Below are positions 53,787-62,778 of a DNA stretch of 64,000 bases, in pieces. The notes under the pieces were generated by a model. The model ran no database searches. It was not told the DNA's origin and saw nothing but the letters and a program-made list of their open reading frames with translations. A program made the position numbers and the translations under genes. Source of the stretch: Caulobacter sp. (lineage in GTDB: Bacteria; Pseudomonadota; Alphaproteobacteria; Caulobacterales; Caulobacteraceae); contig JAUXVF010000027.1 of NCBI GenBank assembly GCA_030680355.1, positions 124,001 through 188,000 of the forward strand. Direction: 5' to 3'. The stretch's first letter is position 1; every line of letters starts with the position of its first letter.

Positions 53787-54170
53787 TCAGCGAATGAGCA
53801 CGACTTCGACCCCGACGTCCAGCCTGGCCCACGCCCGGTCGGCCGTGAGCACGGGCAATTGCTCCCGCTGGGCCAGGGCCAGACAAGCTCGATCGCCGAG
53901 GGAGAGGCCAAGGTGACGGGTCTGCGTTCGAAGGCGACCCGCGCTGACGGCGAGGCCTGCGTCGAATGGGACCACTGAAAATCGCAACCGCTCCAGGAGG
54001 CGATCGACCTCCGCCGCCGCGAACCCGAGATCGAGCAGACGAGTGGCCACCTCGGCCAGATTGACGGCGCTGAGCAACGAGTCCGCTATCAGGGGACGAA
54101 CCCTGTCCCCGCCCGGCTCGGTCAGAACCACCGCGAGAACCGCCGAGGCGTCCAGCACCCAGTCAGCCAT
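53787..54170 (-). CDS. vapC: VapC-type PIN-domain toxin
   Basis: A 127-residue PIN ribonuclease: N-terminal [18 protein letters not shown] (first acidic residue D6), [16 protein letters not shown] (Glu), [31 protein letters not shown] (Asp and the T-A-D-R-A-W end). VapC toxins cut tRNA or rRNA. It overlaps the antitoxin gene by 8 nt and is followed 2 nt later by ubiG. Confidence 0.9.
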   Translation of the reverse strand: MADWVLDASAVLAVVLTEPGGDRVRPLIADSLLSAVNLAEVATRLLDLGFAAAEVDRLLERLRFSVVPFDAGLAVSAGRLRTQTRHLGLSLGDRACLALAQREQLPVLTADRAWARLDVGVEVVLIR

Positions 54171-54771
54171 CCTCGGCGGTTCGCTTCGCTCGTGCGGCCT
54201 CGAAGGCGGCTCGCAGCGCCCGGGCCTCTTCGAAGGGGAGCCCTTCCCAGGCCGCTTCGCGGCGGCGCTCGGCGATCAGTTCGTCGGACGCCAGCGGCTC
54301 GCCAGGCCGCCAGAGTGGGATCAGCTCACGAATGCGACGCAGGGCTTCGTCGGGTCCTTCGAAGATGAACGTGTCCCCTTCCAGCCGCGCGACCACGCCG
54401 CTGCCGCCCTTGAGCTCCAGTGCTTTGAGCACGGCCGGTGGCAGCAGGACCGATCCGTCTGGCCTGACGGAAAGTCGGAATATGCCCTGTCCGCGATCCT
54501 CGAATTCAGGGCGCGGCGGCGCGGAAGAGGGCCGGCGACCCGGGCGCTCGTCGTCTCTCTCGAACGCCGCCGGCTCTTCCGCGACACCGGCGGTCGCCGC
54601 GCGGCGGCCGACCTTGTCGCCCTCGAGCACATTGCGGACATGCTGGTAGCGCTTGCCCAGCAGGCGGGCGATCTCGGCGCGCGGATAGCCGGCGGCGTCC
54701 AGGGCGCGGATCTTGTCCGACACCGTGGCGCTCGAGGCGACGATCCGGGCGGTGGCTTCCGCGTCTGGCAT
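54163..54771 (-). CDS. Large VapB-like antitoxin: HTH plus AbrB domain
   Basis: A 202-aa protein (ATG 54771; TTG 54783 possible). Residues about 5-52 form a helix-turn-helix reminiscent of small resolvase-like domains (TVSDKIRALDAAGYPRAEIARLLGKRYQHVRNVLEG); an Arg/Pro/Glu linker follows, and residues about 100-150 resemble an AbrB/MazE swapped-hairpin (FRLSVRPDGSVLLPPAVLKALELKGGSGVVARLEGDTFIFEG). The tail is acidic and helical, suited to wrapping the toxin. Typical VapB proteins are 70-90 aa, so this is an unusually long two-DNA-binding-domain antitoxin. Confidence 0.75.
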   Translation of the reverse strand: MPDAEATARIVASSATVSDKIRALDAAGYPRAEIARLLGKRYQHVRNVLEGDKVGRRAATAGVAEEPAAFERDDERPGRRPSSAPPRPEFEDRGQGIFRLSVRPDGSVLLPPAVLKALELKGGSGVVARLEGDTFIFEGPDEALRRIRELIPLWRPGEPLASDELIAERRREAAWEGLPFEEARALRAAFEAARAKRTAEDG

Positions 54772-54781
54772 GTCGACTTCC

Positions 54782-54800
54782 AACCTACCTAACTAACCTT
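54782..54800. promoter_or_regulatory. AACCTA-type direct repeats upstream of the antitoxin gene
   Basis: AACCTACCTAACTAACCTT on the plus strand holds three AAC-C-T-A-like units at about 6-8-nt steps, ending 10 nt or so before the antitoxin ATG at 54771. Direct repeats near the promoter would suit the N-terminal HTH of the antitoxin. Speculative. Confidence 0.35.
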
Positions 54801-54947
54801 CTCGTTTATCATGTCAGGCAGGTTGTCATCCAGCGGGATTGTGCGGTGGCGAGCGGACCGCTAGAAGGCGCGTCTTGCCGCGTGGCGGGCTGATCGGCTC
54901 GGCCCCGGCAAGAATTAACCGCCAAACGAGGGGGCGAGCGGCCAGAC

Positions 54948-56195
54948 GTGTCACGGCTTGTGATGAAATTCGGCGGCACCTCCGTGGCCGACCTGGAACG
55001 TATCCGTCGCGTCGCGCGGCTGGTGGCGGCCGAGGTCGCGACCGGCAAACAGGTCGCCGTGGTGGTCTCGGCCATGGCCGGCAAGACCAATGAGCTGGTC
55101 GCCTGGACCGACGGCGCCGGTGCGGCCGCCCAGGGCATCGCGCCGAGCGACGACGAATACGACATGGTCGTCGCCAGCGGCGAACAGGTCACCGCCGGCC
55201 TGCTGGCCATGACCTTGCGCAACATGGGCCTGCGCGCCCGCTCCTGGCTGGGCTGGCAGATCCCGATCATCACCGACGACGCCCACGGCCGGGCCCGCAT
55301 CGACGAGGTTCCGCCCGAAAAACTGGCCGCGGCCATGGACGCCGGCGAGGTCGCCGTGATCGCCGGCTTCCAGGGCGTGACCCGCGACGGGCGCATCGCC
55401 ACCCTCGGCCGGGGCGGTTCCGACACCAGCGCCGTGGCCATCGCCGCGGCCCTCGGCGGGGCCTGCGACATCTACACCGACGTGGACGGCGTCTACACGA
55501 CCGACCCGCGCATCGAGAACAAGGCCCGCAAGCTGGCTCGCATTTCCTACGAGGAGATGCTGGAGATGGCTTCGCTGGGCGCCAAGGTGCTGCAGACCCG
55601 TTCGGTCGAGCTGGCCATGGCCAAACATGTGCCCCTTCGGGTGCTTTCAAGTTTCGTCGAACCGGGCGAAGCGCCCGGTCAGGGCACCATCGTCTGCGAC
55701 GAGGAGGAGATCGTGGAAAAACGCATCGTGAGCGGCGTGGCCTACAGCCGCGACGAGGCCAAGATCAGCCTGTTCGGCCTGCCGGACACGCCGGGGGTGT
55801 CATCGAAGATTTTCGGTCGCCTGGCCGACGCCAACGTCAACGTGGACATGATCGTCCAGAGCCATGCGCGCAGTGAAGGCGCGGCCAACATGGAGTTCAC
55901 CGTCGGCAAGCGCGACGCCGCCAGGACCGTCGAGGTGCTCAAGTCGGCCCAGGCGGATATCGGCTTCGCCGACGTCCAGATGGACGAGGACGTGGCCAAG
56001 GTCTCGGTCATCGGGGTCGGCATGCGCAGCCACGCCGGCGTGGCCAAGACCATGTTCACGGCCCTGGCCGAGAAGGGCGTCAACATCCAGGTGATCTCGA
56101 CCAGCGAGATCAAGATCAGCGTGCTGATCGACGCGGCCTACACCGAACTGGCGGTCCGCGCCCTGCACGCCGCCTACGGCCTGGATCAGCTCTGA
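54948..56195 (+). CDS. lysC: Aspartate kinase
   Basis: A 415-aa aspartokinase (GTG 54948): [69 protein letters not shown] (nucleotide site) and two C-terminal ACT domains (about 270-340 and 350-415; [33 protein letters not shown] and [33 protein letters not shown]). It starts the lysine, threonine and methionine pathway; the ACT domains allow lysine/threonine feedback. Divergent from the vapBC operon. Confidence 0.96.
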   Translation: MSRLVMKFGGTSVADLERIRRVARLVAAEVATGKQVAVVVSAMAGKTNELVAWTDGAGAAAQGIAPSDDEYDMVVASGEQVTAGLLAMTLRNMGLRARSWLGWQIPIITDDAHGRARIDEVPPEKLAAAMDAGEVAVIAGFQGVTRDGRIATLGRGGSDTSAVAIAAALGGACDIYTDVDGVYTTDPRIENKARKLARISYEEMLEMASLGAKVLQTRSVELAMAKHVPLRVLSSFVEPGEAPGQGTIVCDEEEIVEKRIVSGVAYSRDEAKISLFGLPDTPGVSSKIFGRLADANVNVDMIVQSHARSEGAANMEFTVGKRDAARTVEVLKSAQADIGFADVQMDEDVAKVSVIGVGMRSHAGVAKTMFTALAEKGVNIQVISTSEIKISVLIDAAYTELAVRALHAAYGLDQL

Positions 56196-56344
56196 TCGCG
56201 TCCAGTCGCCGCGCCGTCTGGCGAAGCCCTGAGCGGAAATGACGGAAATGGACCGGTTTGCGCCTGACAGCGCACGCCAGGTCACTGTTCCCTCACGGAA
56301 ATCTGCTATAGGCGCCTCTCAGGACGGAGAACGTATAAAGGCCC

Positions 56345-58609
56345 ATGGTCGCCTCGAGCCTCGCTACCCGCGGACCCCGCAGTCTGCTCCGGCAGATTCG
56401 CGAAGCCATGGCCGGCGACGCTCCCGCCCAGACCAAGCTCGACATGGTCGTCCGGATCATCGCCGCCTCGATGGTGGCCGAGGTCTGCTCGATCTATCTG
56501 CGGCGGGCGGGCGGCGAGCTGGAGCTCTTCGCCACCCAGGGCCTGTCGCCCGACGCCGTGCACATCACCCGGCTGAAACTGGGCGAGGGCCTGGTCGGTG
56601 AGATCGTCCGACTGGGCCGACCGCTGAATCTGAAGGACGCGCCGCACCACCCGGCCTTCGCCTACCGCCCCGAGACCGGCGAAGACCCCTACCATTCGTT
56701 CCTCGGCGTGCCGCTGCTGCGCGGCGGGCGGGCGATCGGCGTCCTGGTCGTCCAGAACCGCACCGAGCGCAACTATGGCGAGGAGGAGGTCGAGGATCTC
56801 CAGATCATCGCCATGGTGCTGGCCGAGATGGTCGGCGCCGGCGACCTGCTCGACCGGGAGGCGCTCAAGGACGTCGAAATCGCGCCCCATCGCCCGGAGC
56901 GGCTGAAGGGGGTCCGGTTCTCCGACGGCCTGGCCTATGGCACGGTCGTCCTGCACGATCACCCGGTCGCCCCCGAGAAGCTGCTGTCCGACGACGCCGA
57001 GGCCGAGGCGACGCGCCTGGCCGCCGCCGTGGCCGCGCTGCAGCAACAGATCGACAAGATGCTGGAAGGCCACCACGGCCTTGTGGGCGCCTCCTATGAG
57101 GTGCTCGAGACCTACCGCATGTTCGCCCACGACCGCGGCTGGAACCGGTCGCTGGAAGAAGCCGTGCGCTCGGGCCTGACCGCGGAGGCCGCTGTCGAGC
57201 GGGTGCGCAGCGAACACCGCGCCCGGCTGGGCCAGGCGCGCGATCCCTACCTGCGGGAGCGCCTGCACGATCTGGAAGACCTCAACGACCGGCTGCTGCG
57301 CCACCTGTACGGCGACGGCCACGCGCCGCGTGAGCTGCCCGAGGACGCCATTCTGGTGGCCCGCAACCTGGGGCCGGCCGACCTGCTCGAATACGACCGC
57401 ACGCGGCTCAAGGGCCTGCTGCTCGAGGAAGGCTCGACCGCCAGTCACGCGGCCATCGTCGCCCGGGCCCTCGACATCCCCTGCGTCGGCCGGCTGGCCG
57501 GTCTGCGCGACCGGGTGTCCCAGGGCGACCCGGTGGTCGTCGACGCCGAGGCCGGCGAGGCCTTCCTGCGTCCCCGCCCCGACGTGGTCGAGGCGCTCAA
57601 CAGCCGGCTCGAGGTCCGCGCCCAGCGCAGGGCCGTGTTCGCCGGCCTCAAAGACACCCCCGCCTTCACCAAGGACGGAGCCAAGATCACCCTGCTGATG
57701 AACGCGGGCCTGGCCGTGGATCTGGACATTCTCGGCGAGACCGGGGCCGAGGGCATCGGCCTGTTCCGCACCGAGTTCCAGTTCATGGTCGCCGAGGACA
57801 TGCCCCGGCTCAACGCCCAGCGGGCGCTGTATGAGCGCGTCCTCGACGCCGCCAACGGCATGCCGGTGACCTTCCGCACGCTCGATCTCGGCGGCGACAA
57901 ACTGCTGCCCTACATGGAGCTGGAGCGGGAAGAGAACCCTGCCCTTGGCTGGCGGGCGGTGCGCATGGGCCTCGACCGCCCGGCCCTGCTGCGCCAGCAG
58001 CTGCGCGCCCTGATCTGGGCCGCCCGAGGCCGCCCGCTGCGGGTGATGTTCCCGCTGGTGGCCAGTGTCGACGAGTTCCGCGCCGCCCGCGCCTTTGTCG
58101 ACACCGAGGTCGCCTGGGCCTTGCGGCGCGGCCGCCCCGCCCCGTCGCGGCTCGACGTCGGGGCCATGATCGAGGCCCCGTCGCTGGTCTGGCACCTGGA
58201 TGCGCTGCTGCCGATGACCGACTTCGTCTCGGTCGGCACCAACGACCTGATGCAGTACCTGTTCGCCGCCGACCGGGGGAACCCGCGCGTGGCCGACCGT
58301 TATGATCCGCTGTCACCGCCGGTGCTCAGGGTTCTCAAGCAGATCCAGGACGCCTGTGTCGAAACGGGAACCCCTGTCTCGGTCTGTGGCGAGATGGCCG
58401 GGCGGCCGCTGGAGGCCTTCGCGCTGGTGGCGCTGGGCTTTGACCGGCTGTCGATGCCGCCGGCCGGCATCGGTCCGGTCAAGCAGATGGTGCTGTCCTG
58501 TGATCGCGAGGCCGCCCGCCGCGGCGTCACCGCCCTGCTGAAGGGGACCTCGGGGTCGGTCAGAAGCCAGATCGAGACTCTGGCCCGAAAATTGTATGTC
58601 GTAGCCTGA
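56345..58609 (+). CDS. ptsP: Phosphoenolpyruvate-protein phosphotransferase PtsP (EI-Ntr)
   Basis: A 754-aa nitrogen-PTS enzyme I. An N-terminal GAF domain (about 20-170: KLDMVVRIIAASMVAEVCSIYLRR, FLGVPLLRGGRAIGVLVVQNR) senses glutamine in relatives; then the EI N-domain, the phospho-His368 motif EEGSTASHAAIVARAL, and the PEP-binding TIM barrel (GAEGIGLFRTEFQFM, RTLDLGGDKLLPY, FVSVGTNDLMQYLFAADRGN, VCGEMAGRPLEA). It starts the NPr/EIIA-Ntr phosphorelay linking nitrogen state to stress and (p)ppGpp control. Confidence 0.96.
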   Translation: MVASSLATRGPRSLLRQIREAMAGDAPAQTKLDMVVRIIAASMVAEVCSIYLRRAGGELELFATQGLSPDAVHITRLKLGEGLVGEIVRLGRPLNLKDAPHHPAFAYRPETGEDPYHSFLGVPLLRGGRAIGVLVVQNRTERNYGEEEVEDLQIIAMVLAEMVGAGDLLDREALKDVEIAPHRPERLKGVRFSDGLAYGTVVLHDHPVAPEKLLSDDAEAEATRLAAAVAALQQQIDKMLEGHHGLVGASYEVLETYRMFAHDRGWNRSLEEAVRSGLTAEAAVERVRSEHRARLGQARDPYLRERLHDLEDLNDRLLRHLYGDGHAPRELPEDAILVARNLGPADLLEYDRTRLKGLLLEEGSTASHAAIVARALDIPCVGRLAGLRDRVSQGDPVVVDAEAGEAFLRPRPDVVEALNSRLEVRAQRRAVFAGLKDTPAFTKDGAKITLLMNAGLAVDLDILGETGAEGIGLFRTEFQFMVAEDMPRLNAQRALYERVLDAANGMPVTFRTLDLGGDKLLPYMELEREENPALGWRAVRMGLDRPALLRQQLRALIWAARGRPLRVMFPLVASVDEFRAARAFVDTEVAWALRRGRPAPSRLDVGAMIEAPSLVWHLDALLPMTDFVSVGTNDLMQYLFAADRGNPRVADRYDPLSPPVLRVLKQIQDACVETGTPVSVCGEMAGRPLEAFALVALGFDRLSMPPAGIGPVKQMVLSCDREAARRGVTALLKGTSGSVRSQIETLARKLYVVA

Positions 58610-58655
58610 CCTGATCACCATCGTTGGATTAGAGCATTGAATTCCAGACGTTATT

Positions 58656-58683
58656 TTGTTATCCACAAGGATACGTTTAGAAT
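58656..58683 (+). promoter_or_regulatory. Candidate promoter for the RodZ-like gene
   Basis: TTGTTA (58656-58661), 16-nt spacer, TAGAAT (58678-58683) in a locally AT-rich patch after ptsP. Both boxes are close to housekeeping consensus. It lies about 70 nt before the preferred start codon. Confidence 0.45.
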
Positions 58684-58751
58684 TCCCGACATCAGGGAAG
58701 ATCAGTGCGTCGCGTTCTCGCGTGACGCGAATTCGGGGGGCGTCGGTAGCC

Positions 58752-59750
58752 ATGCCGCTTGATTCTGGCGGGGTTACATCATTGTACCAATCGGGGGAGA
58801 TGGACCCGACCGAGGCGCTTGCGCCCTCGGAGGAGCCTTCCCTGTTCTATGGACCCGATGTCGGCGCGGCCCTGAAGGCGGCGCGCGAGTTTCGCGGCCT
58901 GTCGCTGCAGGACGTCTCGGACGCCACCCGGATCCGCCGCACCTATCTCGGCGCCATCGAGGACATGCGGCTCGAGGAGCTGCCGTCCCGGCCCTTCACT
59001 CTCGGCTATATCAAGGCCTACGCGAAACACCTGGATCTGGACCCGGAAGAGGCGGTCAACCGCTTCAAGGACGTCTCGCCCGATCCTGACGAGCCCCTGC
59101 GGGCGCCCGTCGGCGTCCGCCGCGAACGTGACCCCCGCATGGGCGCGATCGTCGCCACAGGAGTCCTGATCGTCGTGGCGATCGTGCTGTGGAACATCGC
59201 CCAGCGCGCCATCAATGACGACGCGCCGCCGCCGCCGACCGCGCCCGAAACCGTCGGCGGCGCAACGCCCGTCGATCCCACCGGCACGATGGCCGTCGGC
59301 GCGCCGCTGCCCGCCCCGGTCGAGGCCTCCACGCCCGCGGTCTACAAGACGCCCGGACTCGAAGCGTCCGCCGCCGCCGACGGGTCCGCGGACGCGGTTT
59401 CGGCGGCGTCGAAGCTGCGCCGGGCGGCCGAGGCCGCGGCGCCCGACGCCGAACCGCCGCTGAACGCCGGCGCCGCCTTCATCGCCAGCGGCGCCGTTCA
59501 CGGCGCGGACGCCGGCGTCTCGACCGTGACCTTCCAGGCCCGCAAGGCGACGACGCTGATCGTGCGCGGATCCGACGGGTCGGTCTATTTCGCCCGCGCC
59601 CTGGCGGCTGGCGACGCCTATCGGGCTCCGGCGATCAAGGGCCTGGCGGTCGAGGTCCCCGACCCGTCGGCCATGAATGTCTTCGTGGCCAACAAGCTCA
59701 AGGGCCCGATGACCTCGACGACCGCGACGGTCGCCTCGCTTATCGACTGA
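58752..59750 (+). CDS. RodZ-like HTH membrane protein (DUF4115)
   Basis: A 332-aa protein with an N-terminal Cro/XRE-type helix-turn-helix (VGAALKAAREFRGLSLQDVSDATRIRRTYLGAIEDMRLEELPSRPFTLGYIKAYAKHLDLD), one membrane segment (MGAIVATGVLIVVAIVLWNIA, about 138-158), a Pro/Ala/Thr-rich linker and a periplasmic DUF4115 beta domain (TVTFQARKATTLIVRGSDGSVYFARALAAGDAYRAPAIKGLAVEVPDPSAMNVFVAN). This is the RodZ layout, which links MreB to the cell-wall machinery. ATG 58752 preferred for its G-rich leader; ATG 58800 is possible. Confidence 0.85.
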   Translation: MPLDSGGVTSLYQSGEMDPTEALAPSEEPSLFYGPDVGAALKAAREFRGLSLQDVSDATRIRRTYLGAIEDMRLEELPSRPFTLGYIKAYAKHLDLDPEEAVNRFKDVSPDPDEPLRAPVGVRRERDPRMGAIVATGVLIVVAIVLWNIAQRAINDDAPPPPTAPETVGGATPVDPTGTMAVGAPLPAPVEASTPAVYKTPGLEASAAADGSADAVSAASKLRRAAEAAAPDAEPPLNAGAAFIASGAVHGADAGVSTVTFQARKATTLIVRGSDGSVYFARALAAGDAYRAPAIKGLAVEVPDPSAMNVFVANKLKGPMTSTTATVASLID

Positions 59751-59806
59751 CGAAACTTGCGTGACAGTCTTGGGAAACGCCCGGCGCGGGCCTACCTTGT
59801 AGGGCC

Positions 59807-60949
59807 ATGAGCCAAGACGACCACACCCACCTGAGGCCCTGGCGCCATATCGACCGGCGCAAGTCCCGGCAGATCCATGTCGGCAACGTGCCGGTCGGCG
59901 GCGACGCGCCGATCACGGTCCAGTCGATGACCAATACGCTGACCAGTGACGCGGCGGCGACCATCGACCAGATCCGTCAACTGGAGGAGGCCGGCGCCGA
60001 CATCGTCCGCGTGTCCTGCCCCGACGAAGACTCCACCCGGGCCTTCTCGACCATCGTCCGGGAGACGAACGTCCCGCTCGTGGCGGATATCCATTTTCAC
60101 TACAAACGCGGCATCGAGGCGGCCAAGGCCGGCGCGGCCTGCCTGCGGATCAACCCCGGCAACATCGGCAGCCCCGACCGCGTACGCGAGGTCATCCAGG
60201 CCGCCCGCGACCATGGCTGTTCGATGCGCATCGGCGTCAACGCCGGGTCCCTGGAACGCGACCTGCTGGAAAAGTATGGCGAGCCCTGCCCCGACGCGAT
60301 GGTCGAGAGCGCGCTCAACCACGCCCGCATCCTCCAGGACCACGACTTCCACGAGTTCAAGATCAGCGTGAAGGCCTCGGACATCTTCATGACCGTGGCC
60401 GCCTACCAGAAGCTGGCCGAGGCCATCGACTGCCCGCTGCACCTGGGCGTCACCGAGGCCGGGGCGCTACGGACCGGAACCGTCAAATCGGCGATCGGCA
60501 TGGGCAATCTGCTCTGGGCCGGCATCGGCGACACCATCCGGGTCAGCCTGGCCGCCGACCCGGTCGAGGAGGTCAAGGTCGGGTTCGATATGCTCAAGTC
60601 GCTGGGCCTGCGCCACCGCGGCGTCAACATCATCGCCTGCCCCTCCTGCGCGCGGCAGGGGTTCAACGTCATCAAGACGGTCGAGGCCCTGGAACTGCGG
60701 CTGGCCCACATCTCGACGCCGCTGTCCCTGTCGATCATCGGCTGCGTGGTCAACGGACCGGGCGAGGCCCTGATGACCGATCTGGGCTTCACCGGCGGCG
60801 GCAAGGGCGCGGGCATGGTCTATGTCGCGGGCCGTCCGGACCACAAGATGGACAATGACCAGATGGTCGACCACATCGTCTCGCTGGTCGAGGCGCGCGC
60901 AAAACAACTCACAGTTGAGCCTTCAGTAGACCTCCTGACTGTTGAGTAG
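59807..60949 (+). CDS. ispG: 4-hydroxy-3-methylbut-2-en-1-yl diphosphate synthase
   Basis: A 380-aa [4Fe-4S] enzyme of the MEP isoprenoid pathway. Visible: [99 protein letters not shown], the cluster cysteines in [12 protein letters not shown] and [11 protein letters not shown]. It makes HMBPP. Position after the RodZ-like gene is common in this group. Confidence 0.97.
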   Translation: MSQDDHTHLRPWRHIDRRKSRQIHVGNVPVGGDAPITVQSMTNTLTSDAAATIDQIRQLEEAGADIVRVSCPDEDSTRAFSTIVRETNVPLVADIHFHYKRGIEAAKAGAACLRINPGNIGSPDRVREVIQAARDHGCSMRIGVNAGSLERDLLEKYGEPCPDAMVESALNHARILQDHDFHEFKISVKASDIFMTVAAYQKLAEAIDCPLHLGVTEAGALRTGTVKSAIGMGNLLWAGIGDTIRVSLAADPVEEVKVGFDMLKSLGLRHRGVNIIACPSCARQGFNVIKTVEALELRLAHISTPLSLSIIGCVVNGPGEALMTDLGFTGGGKGAGMVYVAGRPDHKMDNDQMVDHIVSLVEARAKQLTVEPSVDLLTVE

Positions 60950-61002
60950 ATCCCGTCGAATTAAGGTCGACAACGGATACTTTCCTCATATTGGGTACCT
61001 TT

Positions 61003-61026
61003 AACCCTAGAAAATTAGGGGTTTTT
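61003..61026 (+). terminator. Candidate intrinsic terminator after ispG
   Basis: A short stem CCCTA/TAGGG (61005-61009 with 61016-61020), loop GAAAAT, followed by GTTTTT. It is 55 nt after the ispG stop. The stem is short, so the call is tentative. Confidence 0.4.
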
Positions 61027-61072
61027 CGACTTACAACACCGCCGGTACCCCAAACGGGCGAGGCGAAAACGC

Positions 61073-61552
61073 GTGTCAGTTATTCTGGAAAAGCGGCGCG
61101 ACCGCCTCGCGTTGCGAGCCTCTACAACCTACCTGCTTCAATGCGTCGATCTCATGGCCCGGGTTGTAGGCGGGGATATTCTGAGGGGGGTGATCTTCAC
61201 CGCCGTCGTCGACGCCAACGTGCGTCACCTGCGTCCCGGCGACGCCGCGGCCCAGGCCTATTCAGAAACCGCCGACCGGGTTCCCGACGATCTGCGTAAG
61301 CCGATCAGCGTCCACGCCCTGGCCCTGGCCCTGGCCGTGCCCTACGAAACCACCCGCCGCCATGTGAATGCCCTGATCGCCGAAGGGCTCTGCGAGCGCG
61401 CCGAGGGCGGCATCATAGTGCCGGCCCAGGTGTTGGCGAAGGAACCCCTGGCCCTGGCTCTCCGGCGTAATTTCGACAATCTGCAGCAGCTGGTCGGCGA
61501 CCTGCGCGAAGGCGGCGTCGACTTCGCCTGCGGCGAGCCGGCGCGCGCCTGA
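61073..61552 (+). CDS. Winged-helix DNA-binding protein, unknown role
   Basis: A 159-aa protein (GTG 61073; ATG 61154 is possible). The stretch KPISVHALALALAVPYETTRRHVNALIAEGLCERAEGGIIVPAQVL is a clear winged helix-turn-helix of the IclR/MarR-like type, with Tyr/Glu/Thr/Arg in the recognition helix. The N-terminal half (LQCVDLMARVVGGDILRGVIFTAVVDANVRHL) is helical and may dimerise. I do not recognise a named family. It converges on the alcohol dehydrogenase gene with a 4-nt gap. Confidence 0.75.
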   Translation: MSVILEKRRDRLALRASTTYLLQCVDLMARVVGGDILRGVIFTAVVDANVRHLRPGDAAAQAYSETADRVPDDLRKPISVHALALALAVPYETTRRHVNALIAEGLCERAEGGIIVPAQVLAKEPLALALRRNFDNLQQLVGDLREGGVDFACGEPARA

Positions 61553-61556
61553 CGCC

Positions 61557-62633
61557 CTAGGTGTCGAAGACGATGACCGAGCGGGCCAGTTCGCCACGCT
61601 TGAGTTCGTCAAACGCCTCGTTGACGTCTTCCAGCTTGATGCGCCGGGCGATCATCTCGTCCAGCTTCAGCTTGCCCGACAGATAGAAGTCGACCAGCCG
61701 CGGCATGTCGACGGGGAAACGATTGGACCCCATCAACGAGCCCTGGATACGCTTTTCGCCGAGGAAGTCGGCCCCGTGCAGCTCGATCATGGTGCCGACC
61801 GGGATCATGCCGATGACGTTGGCCGTGCCGCCGCGGGCCAGCATCTTGAAGGCCTGTTCGGTGGTTTTCTTCAGGCCGATGGCCTCGAAGCTGTGCTGAA
61901 CGCCGCCCTTGGTCATCTCGATCACCGCCTTGACCGGATCTTCCTGGCTGGCGTCGATCACGTCGGTGGCGCCGAAGGCCTTGGCCAGTTCGAGCTTGGA
62001 CGGATGCATGTCGATGGCGATGATCCTGCCGGCGCCGGCGATGGCCGCGCCATTGACCGCCGCCAGGCCGACCCCGCCGCAGCCGATGACGGCCACGGTC
62101 TCGCCGGCACGGACGTTGGAGGTCTGCACCACCGCCCCGACGCCCGTCGTCACCGAACAGCCGATCAGGGCCGCCCGGTCGAGCGGCATGTCCTTGCGCA
62201 CCGCGACGCAGGCATGCTCGTGGATCAGCATCTGTTCGGCGAAGGACGACAGATTGAGGAACTGGTTGAGGCCGTTGCCCAGCCGCGGCTCGTCACCCTT
62301 GCCGCGGCGCACGTCGCCGCTGACGCAGCGGGCCATATGGCCGGTGACGCAGTGGGCGCAGTGGCCGCAGAAGGCCGACAGGCAGGTGATCACATGGTCG
62401 CCGACCTTCACGGTGCGCACTTCCGAACCGATCTGCTCGACGACGCCGGCGCTCTCATGCCCCAGCACAGCCGGCAGCGGGTGCGGATAGGAGCCCTCGA
62501 CGAAATGCAGGTCCGAATGGCAGACGCCGGCGGCGACCGTGCGGATCAGCACCTCATGCGGGCCGGGCTTGTTGATCGTGACGTTTTCGATCTGAAGTGG
62601 TTTGCCCACCTCGCGAAGCACTGCGGCCTTCAT
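61557..62633 (-). CDS. Zinc-dependent alcohol dehydrogenase (class III-like MDR)
   Basis: A 358-aa medium-chain dehydrogenase. Catalytic zinc ligands in AAGVCHSDLHF and GHESAGVVEQIG, structural zinc cysteines in CGHCAHCVTGHMARC, the NAD-binding fingerprint VAVIGCGGVGLAAVNGA with Asp in AIDMHPSKLELAKAFGATDVIDA. The N terminus MKAAVLREVGKPLQIENV and overall layout fit the Rxyl-type/AdhD-like branch of class III-related enzymes. Oxidises an alcohol with NAD+; substrate unknown. Divergent from a carboxylesterase gene, which could supply the alcohol. Confidence 0.88.
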   Translation of the reverse strand: MKAAVLREVGKPLQIENVTINKPGPHEVLIRTVAAGVCHSDLHFVEGSYPHPLPAVLGHESAGVVEQIGSEVRTVKVGDHVITCLSAFCGHCAHCVTGHMARCVSGDVRRGKGDEPRLGNGLNQFLNLSSFAEQMLIHEHACVAVRKDMPLDRAALIGCSVTTGVGAVVQTSNVRAGETVAVIGCGGVGLAAVNGAAIAGAGRIIAIDMHPSKLELAKAFGATDVIDASQEDPVKAVIEMTKGGVQHSFEAIGLKKTTEQAFKMLARGGTANVIGMIPVGTMIELHGADFLGEKRIQGSLMGSNRFPVDMPRLVDFYLSGKLKLDEMIARRIKLEDVNEAFDELKRGELARSVIVFDT

Positions 62634-62778
62634 AGACGTCTCTCCCGTGGATTGTTGGTCGCCACGTTATCGTTGTTCATGTGGCAAGCGAAAGACCCGC
62701 TGCGCAGGATGGCAGCAAGAATCTCGACCCGAGGCCCCTGGTAGGATACCGATAGTTCGAAAATTGGGGAGATTGGCG

